In this document: positions 8,044 through 16,633 of the stretch, one piece after another
Layout: each line of letters begins with the position of its first letter
Numbering within the stretch: the stretch's first letter is position 1
Assembly (NCBI GenBank): GCA_934233735.1
Contig: CAKQGQ010000003.1
Coordinates: 1-64,000, forward strand
Length of the DNA: 64,000 bases
Origin: an uncultured Clostridia bacterium
GTDB lineage: Bacteria > Bacillota > Clostridia > Peptostreptococcales > Anaerovoracaceae
Direction of reading: 5' to 3'
The notes under the pieces: generated by a model
Seen by the model: only the letters and a program-made list of their open reading frames with translations
Databases searched by the model: none
Told to the model about the DNA's origin: nothing
Translations under genes and position numbers: made by a program

Positions 8044-9801
8044 CTATTTCATATAGTTTCTGCCTGTTCTTTCGGCGTTTACAATTGCAATCGCATCTGC
8101 AATCGCTTCTTCTGCGCTCTTTTCGCTTTTGTCTGCATCGCGTCTGAGCTTGTATTCCACAACGCCTTCTCCCGCACGTTTTCCGACCGTGATGCGAACC
8201 GGAATTCCGATTAAGTCGGCATCTTTAAATTTTACGCCCGGGCGTTCGTCTCTGTCGTCCCATAAAACTTCGACGCCTGCGTTGGTAAGTTCATCGTAAA
8301 TCTTTTGGCTTACCGCATCTTGCTGCTCATCTCCCGGTTTTACCTCCGTGATGATAACATGATAAGGTGCTACCGATATCGGCCAGATTATGCCGTTTTC
8401 GTCGTGATTCTGCGGCATGTCGATGATCGCCTGGAAGGTACGGGAAACACCGATTCCGTAACAGCCCATCCAAATCGGTTTATCCTGCTGGTTCTCGTCT
8501 TTGTAATAAGCTTTCATAGGTTCGGAATATTTCGTTCCGAGTTTGAAAATCTGTCCTACTTCAACGCCTCTTGCGTGGCGGACCGGAGCACCGCATATCG
8601 GGCAGGCATCGCCTTCCTTCAGCGTCTTTATATCAACAACGATATCACCTTCGTAATCGCGCCCGTAGTTCATATTGATATAGTGGTGGTCGGTTTCGCA
8701 TGCACCGGCACATAGATTCTTGAGTCCCGGAAGCTCGCTGTCAACGACAATCTTGCAGTCGTGAAGATGCATAGGACCGGTGAAGCCGCCTACACAGCCG
8801 GTTGCCTTGGACATTTTTTCTTCATCCGCAAACTCAATCGCATACTCGTTAATGTTCAAAGCATTCACAAGTTTAGTCATATTCAGTTCTCTGTCACCGC
8901 GTATAAATGCCGCAACATACCCATTCTCATTTCCGAGAGCATCATAAGTCACAAACAGCAGTGCCTTTATCGTCTGCTTCTTGTCGAGCTTCAGATAATC
9001 TGCCACCTCATCGATAGTCTTGGTTCCCGGTGTATGCACCTTTTCAAGTGGAAGCATTTCAATGCCATCCTGAGGAGCTGCATCCACGCATGCTGCTTTT
9101 TCCACCGTTGCCGCAAGGTCACAGCAGTCGCAGTATGCGATTTCGGATTCTCCGTATTCACAAAGCGCCGTAAACTCGTGCGAGTTTGAGCCTCCGATTG
9201 CCCCCGTGTCGGCTTCTACCGGACGGAAGGAAAGCCCGCATCTTGTGAAAACATTGCTGTATGCCTCGAACATCTTGTCATAGCTTACATCCAGTCCCGC
9301 AGCATCCTTGTCGAAGGAATAATTATCTTTCATAATGAACACTCTTGAGCGCATCATTCCGAATCTCGGGCGTGCTTCATCTCTGTACTTATCGGTAATC
9401 TGATACAGCATGCGAGGAAGCTGTCTGTGTGAGGAGACATCATTCTTCACGACATCCGTAAAAACTTCTTCCGCTGTCGGTCCGAGACAAAAATCTCTGC
9501 CGTTTCTGTCTTTGATACGCCACATTTCCGGACCGTAAGCATCCCATCTTCCCGATTCCTGCCAAAGTTCCGCCGGTTGGAGACACTGCGAATACATTTC
9601 TTCCGCACCTTGTGCATCCATTTCTTCTCTTACGATCTGCTCGATTTTGCGGATTGTTCTCCACCCCAACGGCATATAACTGTATATGCCGGCAACGGTT
9701 TTTTTGATCATTCCGGCTCTGAGCAGGAGAACATGGCTTGGTATTTCTGCTTCGTTAGGCACTTCTCTGAGCGTCCGGAAGTGCATCTGTGATAATTTCA
9801 T
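8044..9801 (-). CDS. proS: Prolyl-tRNA synthetase (bacterial type)
   Basis: A 585-residue class II synthetase of the bacterial ProS type with the inserted editing domain between motifs 2 and 3. Visible signatures are LRAGMIKKTVAGIYSYMPLG, the LGPTAEEVFTDVV region, RPRFGMMRSRVFIMKDNYSF (motif 2), and WPISVAPYHVIITEVKPG leading into the anticodon-binding domain. The insertion contains TGAIGGSNSHEFTALCEYGE and the GCVGGFTGPMHL editing loop. It charges tRNA-Pro. The start follows AGAGGTGAAACGAAA. Only 20 nt separate it from ispDF, so there is no room for a T-box. Confidence 0.96.
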   Translation of the reverse strand: MKLSQMHFRTLREVPNEAEIPSHVLLLRAGMIKKTVAGIYSYMPLGWRTIRKIEQIVREEMDAQGAEEMYSQCLQPAELWQESGRWDAYGPEMWRIKDRNGRDFCLGPTAEEVFTDVVKNDVSSHRQLPRMLYQITDKYRDEARPRFGMMRSRVFIMKDNYSFDKDAAGLDVSYDKMFEAYSNVFTRCGLSFRPVEADTGAIGGSNSHEFTALCEYGESEIAYCDCCDLAATVEKAACVDAAPQDGIEMLPLEKVHTPGTKTIDEVADYLKLDKKQTIKALLFVTYDALGNENGYVAAFIRGDRELNMTKLVNALNINEYAIEFADEEKMSKATGCVGGFTGPMHLHDCKIVVDSELPGLKNLCAGACETDHHYINMNYGRDYEGDIVVDIKTLKEGDACPICGAPVRHARGVEVGQIFKLGTKYSEPMKAYYKDENQQDKPIWMGCYGIGVSRTFQAIIDMPQNHDENGIIWPISVAPYHVIITEVKPGDEQQDAVSQKIYDELTNAGVEVLWDDRDERPGVKFKDADLIGIPVRITVGKRAGEGVVEYKLRRDADKSEKSAEEAIADAIAIVNAERTGRNYMK

Positions 9802-9821
9802 TTTCGTTTCACCTCTGTATT

Positions 9822-11024
9822 TTAATTTCTATATAGTACGCAAACCGCCTCTGCGGCAATTCCCTCTTCACGTCCGACGAATCCGAGTTTTTCGGTCGTC
9901 GTGCCTTTTATATTTATCTTATTCTCTTCTATCTTCAAAGTTTCCGCAATCGCCTTTCGCATCTGCGGAATATAGGAGGCAATCTTCGGTTTCTGCGCGA
10001 TAATCGTGATGTCCGCATTTCCGACGAAAAAGCCTTCTTTCGCCAGCATCTTTCGAACTTCCTCTAAAAGGCGCAGGCTGCTGATTCCTCTGTATCTTTC
10101 ATCCGTATCCGGAAAATGTTTTCCGATGTCACCCAAAGCAGCCGCTCCGAGCATTGCATCCATCAAAGCATGGAGCGCCACATCTGCATCCGAATGTCCA
10201 AGCAGCCCTCTGTCATGCGGTATTTCTACCCCGCAAAGGAAAAGCGGCCTGTCTTCGACCAGCCCGTGCACATCATAGCCCGAACCTATCCGCATTTCTG
10301 TCCTCAGGTCCTCCCTCGTCGTAATTTTATAATTCGCGTAATCGCCTTCGACTATGGTAATACTTATACCCAGCCTTTCCACAATTGACGCATCATCGGT
10401 CCCTAAAAAACCGTCCTCATATGCTTTTTTATATGCCCTGCGCAAAAGCTCCAAGGAAAATCCCTGTGGTGTCTGCACGCTGCACAAACTCCCACGCTGC
10501 AGCGTAACGGACTCTGTTACGCTTGCGCTTTCCGAAAGGACCCGGCGTATATCACTGTACCCTTCGGGAAGCGTCGCCTGTCTGACTGTATCTTTCAGCG
10601 GAACAGCCGGAATCGCCGCACCGGTCCGTGCGGCAGCTTCCGTCACCGCATCAATTACACGCGCGCTCACAAACGGTCTCGCAGCGTCATGAATCAGCAC
10701 AACTGCATCCTCACCTTCGCCGTTCAGACGAGTACTCACACAGTCAAGTCCTGCGCGCACAGAATCCTGCCGCTCCCGTCCGCCCGGTACAATCTCCGAA
10801 ACTTTAGAAAATGTGCGGCACAGAGTTTCTGTAAGTCCCGCAAATTCTGCATCTGTCACGACAATAATTTCATCTGTCTGCGGATTTTCCTGAAAAGCTC
10901 TCACACTCTTTTCCAGTATCGTCTCGCCGTCCGTTTTCAAAAATTGCTTCGGCAATTCGCTGCCGAGCCGTGTTCCGCGCCCGGCAGCTGCTATAATTGC
11001 AATTACTTTTTTTCCTTTATACAT
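9822..11024 (-). CDS. ispDF: Bifunctional IspD-IspF isoprenoid enzyme
   Basis: A 400-residue fusion of two steps of the non-mevalonate isoprenoid pathway. Residues 1-240 are IspD (MEP cytidylyltransferase), with IAAAGRGTRLGSELPKQFLK and IHDAARPFVSARVID. Residues 242-400 are IspF (MECDP synthase), with GSGYDVHGLVEDRPLFLCG, the metal ligands in LGHSDADVALHALMDAMLGA and the C-terminal NIKGTTTEKLGFVGREEGIA. Fused IspDF is known in several lineages. It overlaps the PIN/TRAM gene by 8 bp. Confidence 0.96.
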   Translation of the reverse strand: MYKGKKVIAIIAAAGRGTRLGSELPKQFLKTDGETILEKSVRAFQENPQTDEIIVVTDAEFAGLTETLCRTFSKVSEIVPGGRERQDSVRAGLDCVSTRLNGEGEDAVVLIHDAARPFVSARVIDAVTEAAARTGAAIPAVPLKDTVRQATLPEGYSDIRRVLSESASVTESVTLQRGSLCSVQTPQGFSLELLRRAYKKAYEDGFLGTDDASIVERLGISITIVEGDYANYKITTREDLRTEMRIGSGYDVHGLVEDRPLFLCGVEIPHDRGLLGHSDADVALHALMDAMLGAAALGDIGKHFPDTDERYRGISSLRLLEEVRKMLAKEGFFVGNADITIIAQKPKIASYIPQMRKAIAETLKIEENKINIKGTTTEKLGFVGREEGIAAEAVCVLYRN

Positions 11025-12162
11025 TTTCTTTTGTCTTTCCGAATATCATTCGACCTGCGGCAGTCTGCAGCACACTGGTCACCACGATTTCAATCGTTTG
11101 TCCGATTAAACGGCGTCCGTCTTCGACAACGATCATCGTTCCGTCATCCAGATAGGCAATTGCCTGACTTCTGTCTTTTCCCTGCTTAATCAGAGTTACT
11201 GTCATCGTCTCGCCAGGAATCACCATCGGTTTGAGCGCATTGGCAAGCTCGTTGATATTCAGTACAGCTACGCCTTTAATTACCGCAACTTTATTGAGGT
11301 TAAAGTCATTGGTCACAACTTTTCCCTTCATAATCTGCGCTAATTTCAGCAGTTTTACGTCAACTTCCGGAATCTCTTTTAATGCTTTTTCAGAATCAGT
11401 ATTATAAATTTCAATTCCGTATTCCACCTGAATCTTATTTAAAATATCCAGTCCTCTGCGTCCTCTGTTACGCTTGAGCCCATCCGATGAATCGGCGATA
11501 TGCCGAAGCTCGACCAATACAAATTCCGGAATTACAATCGGTCCTTCCAGAAATCCGGTTTTCATAATCTCCAGAATTCTTCCGTCGATAATCACGCTTG
11601 TATCCAAAATCTTCGGAACACGCGCGCTTTTTTTATCCTTGGCATTGTAGCCGTAGCCATTCTCTTCCGCAGCTGTTTTCGCCTGTGGAATGTTTTTGCG
11701 GCTCATCGTCATCCCAATCAATTCCGAAATCTTCTTGCTTCCGACAACGGCTCCTAAAAATCCAAGAATCGTATAGATTGAAATCGTAATCGTCAGATAC
11801 AAAGATTTTTGGATGATGACCGTTTGGTAAATCTGTGTCAGCAAAAATGCAATAACCAGCCCGATAATCAGGCCTACCGTACCGCCAACCAAATCATTCG
11901 GTTCTACGCTTTGCAGATCGTTTCCGATGTTATCCGCAACTTTCCGGCTCTGTCTGGTAAGCGCAGGCGCGATACGATAAAAAATAACTCCAAAAATAAT
12001 AACGAAAAACGCCGCAAACCAGGTTTCTTCCGCCGATGTCAGCGCAAAATTCTGGTCTGTGGTGTCTGCCTGAACAATCAAGTATCTGCACAGTGCAAAA
12101 CATTCGTATCCTACAAGAGCTCCCAAAAGTGTAAATAAGCCTCTGAAAAGTCTTCGAAACAT
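11017..12162 (-). CDS. yacL: Membrane PIN/TRAM-domain protein (YacL family)
   Basis: About 381 residues. The N-terminal ~150 residues contain four hydrophobic segments. They are followed by a PIN nuclease-like domain starting LDTSVIIDGRILEIMKTGFL with acidic residues in VLVELRHIADSSDG and EVDVKLLKLA and VVTNDFNLNKVAV, then a C-terminal TRAM domain (GETMTVTLIKQGKDRSQAIA). The role is uncertain; the family is presumed to bind or cut RNA at the membrane. Two ATGs are possible (12168 and 12162); the second gives the better distance from GGGGGA. It is normally found between a CarD gene and ispD, as here. Confidence 0.85.
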   Translation of the reverse strand: MFRRLFRGLFTLLGALVGYECFALCRYLIVQADTTDQNFALTSAEETWFAAFFVIIFGVIFYRIAPALTRQSRKVADNIGNDLQSVEPNDLVGGTVGLIIGLVIAFLLTQIYQTVIIQKSLYLTITISIYTILGFLGAVVGSKKISELIGMTMSRKNIPQAKTAAEENGYGYNAKDKKSARVPKILDTSVIIDGRILEIMKTGFLEGPIVIPEFVLVELRHIADSSDGLKRNRGRRGLDILNKIQVEYGIEIYNTDSEKALKEIPEVDVKLLKLAQIMKGKVVTNDFNLNKVAVIKGVAVLNINELANALKPMVIPGETMTVTLIKQGKDRSQAIAYLDDGTMIVVEDGRRLIGQTIEIVVTSVLQTAAGRMIFGKTKENV

Positions 12163-12247
12163 TTTCATTCCCCCTTTCTTTCGTATTTACAGATATAACT
12201 TCGCCTCCGCAGCCTTCTTAAGCCCAATATTGCGCAAGCTTAATACT

Positions 12248-12273
12248 AACACTTTGGCATTTATGAAAGTGTT
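12248..12273 (-). other. Hairpin between carD and yacL
   Basis: AACACTTT and AAAGTGTT form a perfect 8-bp stem with a 10-base loop, 7 nt after the carD stop. No T-run follows on the minus strand, so it is more likely a processing or attenuation hairpin than a strong terminator. Confidence 0.4.
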
Positions 12274-12279
12274 TCTTCG

Positions 12280-12753
12280 TCAAATTGCCTCTTCCACCAT
12301 GATTTCCGCTTCCTGCGGTTCGATGTCCATCGCCAGAATCAATTCACTGATAAGGATTCTCTTCGCTCCGTTCAAAAGCTTTCTTTCCCCTGTCGACAGC
12401 TTCTTTTCTCTGTCATTTCTTACTAGATTCCGCACCACTTCGGCTACCTGCTCAATATCTCCGCTTTTCAGCTTATCCATATTTTCACGGTAACGCCGGT
12501 TCCAGTTGCTGTCCATCGGCGTGCTGTCTTCACACAGCATCCGCAGCACATTTTCCATGGTTTCACGGTCTGACACCTTTCTGATTCCAATACTTTCACC
12601 GGATTCAACGGGTATCATGATGTTGATATCATTGCACGGAAGCTTCAAAATATAGTACTGCTTCGTTTCTCCGAGAATGCGTTTTTCTTCGATTCTCTGT
12701 ATCACTCCCGCACCCTGCATCGGGTAAACAATTTTATCGCCCACCGAAAACAT
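12280..12753 (-). CDS. carD: CarD-family transcriptional regulator
   Basis: 157 residues with the N-terminal RNA polymerase-interacting domain (FSVGDKIVYPMQGAGVIQRI, then YYILKLPCNDINIMIPVES) and a helical C-terminal domain (NWNRRYRENMDKLKSGDIEQ to the end). CarD/CdnL proteins bind the RNA polymerase beta subunit and stabilise open complexes, mainly at rRNA and housekeeping promoters. The start follows GGAGG with a 9-nt gap. It is the first gene of the long minus-strand operon and has two tandem promoter candidates. Confidence 0.92.
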   Translation of the reverse strand: MFSVGDKIVYPMQGAGVIQRIEEKRILGETKQYYILKLPCNDINIMIPVESGESIGIRKVSDRETMENVLRMLCEDSTPMDSNWNRRYRENMDKLKSGDIEQVAEVVRNLVRNDREKKLSTGERKLLNGAKRILISELILAMDIEPQEAEIMVEEAI

Positions 12754-12787
12754 GACATACTCCCTCCATTTTATATCTATATTTACC

Positions 12788-12817
12788 AGTATAAAAGATT
12801 TAAGGGCATTCTGTCAA
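12788..12817 (-). promoter_or_regulatory. Promoter P1 of carD operon
   Basis: On the minus strand a perfect TTGACA (12817-12812) and TATACT (12793-12788) are 18 bp apart, about 30 nt before the carD start. Confidence 0.6.
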
Positions 12818-12835
12818 GCATACAAAAAATTTATC

Positions 12836-12864
12836 ATAATATCACAGAGTTTTTACTGTGTCAA
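12836..12864 (-). promoter_or_regulatory. Promoter P2 of carD operon
   Basis: On the minus strand TTGACA (12864-12859) and TATTAT (12841-12836) have the ideal 17-bp gap. The spacer contains CACAG and CTGTG in inverted order, a possible operator. The site is divergent from the response-regulator promoter 22 bp away. Confidence 0.65.
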
Positions 12865-12885
12865 TATATAATTCCTTTAAAATAT

Positions 12886-12913
12886 TTGACTAAGATGAGA
12901 TTTATGTTAAAAT
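12886..12913 (+). promoter_or_regulatory. Promoter of the OmpR-type two-component operon
   Basis: TTGACT (12886-12891) and TAAAAT (12908-12913) are 16 bp apart, with an extended -10 TG at 12905-12906. The predicted start lies about 30 nt before the AAAGGAGGAGG ribosome site. Confidence 0.6.
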
Positions 12914-12948
12914 ATAGTCACAAAATTCCTAAAGGAGGAGGATTCACG

Positions 12949-13626
12949 ATGTATAAGATTTTAGTAGTTGACGACGAACCGAAAATTCGCGAAGTAATAA
13001 AAGAATATGCTGAGTTCAGCGGTTATGAGGTAACGGAGGCCGAAGACGGAATGAGTGCCGTAGGACTCTGCAAGCTGAATGATTATGACCTGATTATCAT
13101 GGATATTATGATGCCGAAGCTGGATGGTTTTTCAGCATGCAAGGAAATTAAGAAATTCAAGGACATCCCAATCATCATGCTTTCCGCAAGGGGCGAAGAA
13201 TATGACAAGCTCTTTGGTTTCGAGCTTGGAATTGATGACTATGTGGTAAAACCTTTCAGCCCTAAGGAGTTAATGGCGAGAGTCAATGCGGTTCTCTCCA
13301 GACGCAAAAATGCGGAACAGTCCCAGCAGACCATTATGAAGTTCGATGGACTTGAAATTAATATTCCTGCCAGGACTGTCACCGTGGATGGCAATAAGGT
13401 TGACCTTACCCCGAAGGAATATGAGCTTTTGTTCTATCTGGTAAAAAACAAGAATATTGCGCTTTCCAGAGACAAGCTGCTGTCCGATATCTGGGGATAT
13501 GACTTCTTCGGAGATGACAGAACGATCGATACACACATCAAAAACCTGCGTAACAACCTTGGTCCTTACAGAGATTTCATCGTTACGCTCAGAGGGGTAG
13601 GTTACAAGTTTGAGTACGAAAATTAA
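12949..13626 (+). CDS. OmpR/PhoB-family response regulator
   Basis: 225 residues. A receiver domain (YKILVVDDEPKIREVIKEY, phosphoacceptor Asp in LIIMDIMMPKLDG, conserved Lys in DDYVVKPFSPKELMAR) is followed by a winged-helix DNA-binding domain (KVDLTPKEYELLFYLVKNKN, ending GVGYKFEYEN). The ATG at 12949 follows AAAGGAGGAGGATTCACG; an upstream frame extension has no ribosome site. It overlaps the kinase gene by 17 bp. Target genes are unknown; the divergent CarD operon shares the upstream region and could be one. Confidence 0.93.
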   Translation: MYKILVVDDEPKIREVIKEYAEFSGYEVTEAEDGMSAVGLCKLNDYDLIIMDIMMPKLDGFSACKEIKKFKDIPIIMLSARGEEYDKLFGFELGIDDYVVKPFSPKELMARVNAVLSRRKNAEQSQQTIMKFDGLEINIPARTVTVDGNKVDLTPKEYELLFYLVKNKNIALSRDKLLSDIWGYDFFGDDRTIDTHIKNLRNNLGPYRDFIVTLRGVGYKFEYEN

Positions 13627-15049
13627 TTTCGATTCGAAAAGTATCAAGTTCAGACTGTGGATTTATTTTGCAGCGTTAGGGCTGGGCGTCGTACTGCTCA
13701 TATGGTTTCTTCAGATTTTCTTCCTGAACAACTACTACGAGCACATGAAAATTTCCGAAGTAAACCGAATTGCTACTTCCATCTGTCACGCCTATGAACG
13801 CCAGGATACGAATCTTACCACGGATATACAGCAGCTTTCCGTCAGCAACGACTTTTATGTTATGATGGAGTCCAATGGGCAGGTTTTGCTTTTTATGCCG
13901 GAATCGGATAGCCTTTTACCGGTATATCAGTATAAAGATCAGCTCCCGAAACTGAAAAAAATGCTTGCGGCATCAAAATCGAGCGGCGCCGTTTCCTTTA
14001 AAATCAGTTCCGGTGTAGACAAGTACAGCACCTTAGCCTATGCGCGTTACTTGCGAAAAGCGGAAGACAATGAGGTCTACCTCTACATCTTCTCACCGCT
14101 GTATCCGGTCAGCTCTACCGTGGAAATATTGAAGGATCAGTTGTTCTATGTTACGCTAATCACGCTCATCGGTGCCTTTTCGCTGGCGATATACTTTGCC
14201 AATCGTATTTCCAAACCGATTAAAGATATCACCACGACTGCGAAAGACATGGGCCGAGGCAACTATAATGTAAAATTCGTCGGCAATTCCTACTCGGAAA
14301 TCAATAATCTAGCTGCCGCACTGAATACGGCAACCTATGAGCTGGGAAATGCCGATGCACGGCAAAAAGATCTGATTGCCAATGTTTCACACGACCTCAA
14401 AACACCGCTGACCATGATTCGTTCCTATGCGGAAATGATTCGCGACCTTTCGGGTGACAACCCTGAAAAGCGAAACACACACCTGCAGGTCATCATCGAT
14501 GAGAGCGAACGCATGAGCCACCTTGTCAGTGATATGGCAACCATTTCCGCTATGCAGACTAAAAAAATTGTACTGGAAAAAACGGCGTTTGACCTTTCGG
14601 CAGTTTCCGCTTCGATTTTGGCTTCTTATGATATCTATCAGGAACAGGACGGATACGATTTCGTATTCAATGCGCCGAAAGACTGTCTCGTTTTCGCTGA
14701 CAAAGACCGCATCGCGCAGGTTATTTCCAACCTGACAACCAATGCTGTCAAATACTGCGGCGAAGATAAGTACATCGCTCTGACGATTCGAAAAATCGGT
14801 CGGAAGTACCGTTTGGAAGTATCGGATCATGGTCCGGGAATCAAGCCGGAAGAGCTCCCTCATGTCTGGGAGCGCTACTACAAGACCAGCACTAATTATG
14901 TGCGCGAAACCAGCGGTACCGGTCTGGGGCTCTCCATCGTAAAAGAGATTCTCATGCTGCACAATGCCAACTACGGAGTAGAAAGCAAAGTCGGCCAGGG
15001 AAGTACATTCTGGTTCGAGCTGGACATGGTTAAAAAGGAGCGTAAATAA
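13610..15049 (+). CDS. Transmembrane sensor histidine kinase
   Basis: 479 residues with a TTG start overlapping the regulator. There is a membrane segment at about 15-40, an extracellular sensor of about 140 residues, a second membrane segment near 180-200, a HAMP linker (RISKPIKDITTTAKDMGRGN), the HisKA phosphoacceptor NVSHDLKTPLTMIRSYAEMI, and an HATPase domain with N box SNLTTNAVKYCGED, G1 VSDHGPGIKPEELPHVWERY and G2 GTGLGLSIVKEILMLH. It is a complete kinase paired with the upstream regulator. The signal is not evident from the sequence. Confidence 0.93.
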   Translation: MSTKINFDSKSIKFRLWIYFAALGLGVVLLIWFLQIFFLNNYYEHMKISEVNRIATSICHAYERQDTNLTTDIQQLSVSNDFYVMMESNGQVLLFMPESDSLLPVYQYKDQLPKLKKMLAASKSSGAVSFKISSGVDKYSTLAYARYLRKAEDNEVYLYIFSPLYPVSSTVEILKDQLFYVTLITLIGAFSLAIYFANRISKPIKDITTTAKDMGRGNYNVKFVGNSYSEINNLAAALNTATYELGNADARQKDLIANVSHDLKTPLTMIRSYAEMIRDLSGDNPEKRNTHLQVIIDESERMSHLVSDMATISAMQTKKIVLEKTAFDLSAVSASILASYDIYQEQDGYDFVFNAPKDCLVFADKDRIAQVISNLTTNAVKYCGEDKYIALTIRKIGRKYRLEVSDHGPGIKPEELPHVWERYYKTSTNYVRETSGTGLGLSIVKEILMLHNANYGVESKVGQGSTFWFELDMVKKERK

Positions 15050-15097
15050 ATGCGCAGCATTAAGGTCAAATTTTATGAATCAGACCAAGATTTATGA
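15050..15097 (+). CDS. Possible 15-residue micro-ORF after the kinase
   Basis: The ATG directly abuts the kinase stop codon and has AAGGAG nine nt upstream, a good initiation context. It encodes MRSIKVKFYESDQDL. Nothing is known about it. The context could be chance, the decayed start of a former third gene, or a real leader-type peptide. The following bases contain two near-repeats of ATTTATGAATC, which may point to decay. Confidence 0.25.
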   Translation: MRSIKVKFYESDQDL

Positions 15098-15110
15098 ATC
15101 CTGCCAAGAC

Positions 15111-16490
15111 TTATGAGGCGAAAATGCGTATCGCTTCCTGAATATTTTTAACACCTATAATACGGCAGCCTTCTACCTGGCTGCCTATTTTTTCGGCATT
15201 TCTGCGCGGCATAATCACCTGTTCATATCCAAGACGCGCAGCCTCTCTTGCAATTTTCTCTATGTTCTGCACCGAGCGCAAGTCTCCGGTCAGACCGACT
15301 TCTCCGACCGCAAGCGTCCGCTTCGAGCAGACAAGGCGTTTGTAGGAAGAATAGATTGCCAATGCAACTGCGATATCCGCGCCTGTGCCTTCAGGCCGCA
15401 GACCGCCCACAACATTGACATATACATCCTGATTGATAAGCTGCAGCCCTACAATCTTTTCAAGTACTGCCAGTATCATATTAAGTCTTGTATTATCAAT
15501 TCCCACAGAAGTTCTTCTCGCAAACCCGACATTGGCAGGACTCACAAGGCTCTGAATTTCAAACATCAGAGGTCTGCTGCCTTCATAAATTGCAGTCGCC
15601 ACCGAGCCCTCCAGCCGGGCTTCCTTGTTTTCAAGAAAAGTCGCTGAAATATCCGTTACTTCCGCCAGACCCTTTTCCTCCATACGGAAAGCGCCGATTT
15701 CGCTCGTCGTGCCGAAACGGTTCTTATATGCGCGCAGAATACGAAAGTCCTGATCGCGTTCACCGCTGAAATTCAAAACGCAGTCCACCAAATGCTCGAC
15801 TGTCTTCGGCCCAGCAAGGTCGCCACTTTTCGTCACATGCGCCACGATAAAAATCGGGATTCCCTTCGTTTTCCCAAGCTTCATGAGCTGATTTCCGCAC
15901 ATTCTGACCTGTGATACGCTGCCCGGAGCCGAATCGAGCTGGCTGCTGTACAAAGTCTGAATTGAGTCTATAATTAAAAAATCCGGCTTCAGATTTTCGC
16001 AGACGGGCTCTATGTTTTCCATATTCGTCTCGGAAATTACATAGAGACTGTCCGGCAGTGTGGGACAGACGCGGTCGGCACGCATCTTAATCTGCTCTTC
16101 CGATTCCTCGCCGGAAACATAAAGCACCGTCTTTCCCTGAAGCGCAATATTCGCCGAGGTCTGAATAATAATTGTGGACTTACCGATACCGGGCTCACCT
16201 GAAATAAGCACCAGCGAACCTTTCACAAGTCCGCCGCCGAGCACGCGGTTCAGTTCTCCGATTCCGGTATCAATCCGTTCATATTCACTGCTTCCCACCG
16301 CAGACAGTCTAGACGCCTTCGCCGTCCCGGCAGGGCTGCTGCTTCTGCGCCTTACATCGTTTTCCTCTGTGGGGAGCACTTTCTCCTCTACAAACGAATT
16401 CCACGCGCCGCAGATGCATTTTCCCATCCACTGCGTGCTTTCATATCCACATTCCTGACAGACGAACACCGTCTTTCCTTTTTTCGCCAT
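15111..16490 (-). CDS. radA: DNA repair protein RadA
   Basis: About 459 residues with the three RadA parts. The N-terminal zinc finger has CQECGYESTQWMGKCICGAW. The RecA-like ATPase has Walker A GEPGIGKST, Walker B DFLIIDSIQTLYS and the RadA-specific AYKNRFGTTSEIGAF. The C-terminal Lon-protease-like domain includes GLRPEGTGADIAVALAIYSS and VGEVGLTGDLRSVQNIEK. RadA promotes branch migration in recombination. The ATG at 16490 follows GAGGGGGAAGAAG. The end is convergent with the histidine-kinase operon with only about 60 bp between them. Confidence 0.96.
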   Translation of the reverse strand: MAKKGKTVFVCQECGYESTQWMGKCICGAWNSFVEEKVLPTEENDVRRRSSSPAGTAKASRLSAVGSSEYERIDTGIGELNRVLGGGLVKGSLVLISGEPGIGKSTIIIQTSANIALQGKTVLYVSGEESEEQIKMRADRVCPTLPDSLYVISETNMENIEPVCENLKPDFLIIDSIQTLYSSQLDSAPGSVSQVRMCGNQLMKLGKTKGIPIFIVAHVTKSGDLAGPKTVEHLVDCVLNFSGERDQDFRILRAYKNRFGTTSEIGAFRMEEKGLAEVTDISATFLENKEARLEGSVATAIYEGSRPLMFEIQSLVSPANVGFARRTSVGIDNTRLNMILAVLEKIVGLQLINQDVYVNVVGGLRPEGTGADIAVALAIYSSYKRLVCSKRTLAVGEVGLTGDLRSVQNIEKIAREAARLGYEQVIMPRRNAEKIGSQVEGCRIIGVKNIQEAIRIFAS

Positions 16491-16574
16491 CTTCTTCCCC
16501 CTCAACTCCCTGTCAGCTCTCTTTATCGTGCAAGTCCTTCTTGGTTCGTATCAGAGAACATTTGTTCTGCCTTG

Positions 16575-16603
16575 ATTATATAACAAAACCCCTGCTTTGT
16601 CTA
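16575..16603 (-). promoter_or_regulatory. radA promoter embedded in the upstream gene's terminator
   Basis: On the minus strand TAGACA (16603-16598) and a perfect TATAAT (16580-16575) are 17 bp apart. The -35 box and spacer lie inside the loop and right arm of the terminator at 16585-16613. Confidence 0.65.
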
Positions 16604-16613
16604 CAGGGGCTTT
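16585..16613 (-). terminator. Terminator of the EF-G-like gene
   Basis: On the minus strand AAAGCCCCTG pairs with CAGGGGTTTT around a 9-base loop, followed by GTTAT. It starts about 20 nt after the EF-G-like stop codon. Confidence 0.7.
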
Positions 16614-16633
16614 GAAAAAATCGTTTTGAAATT

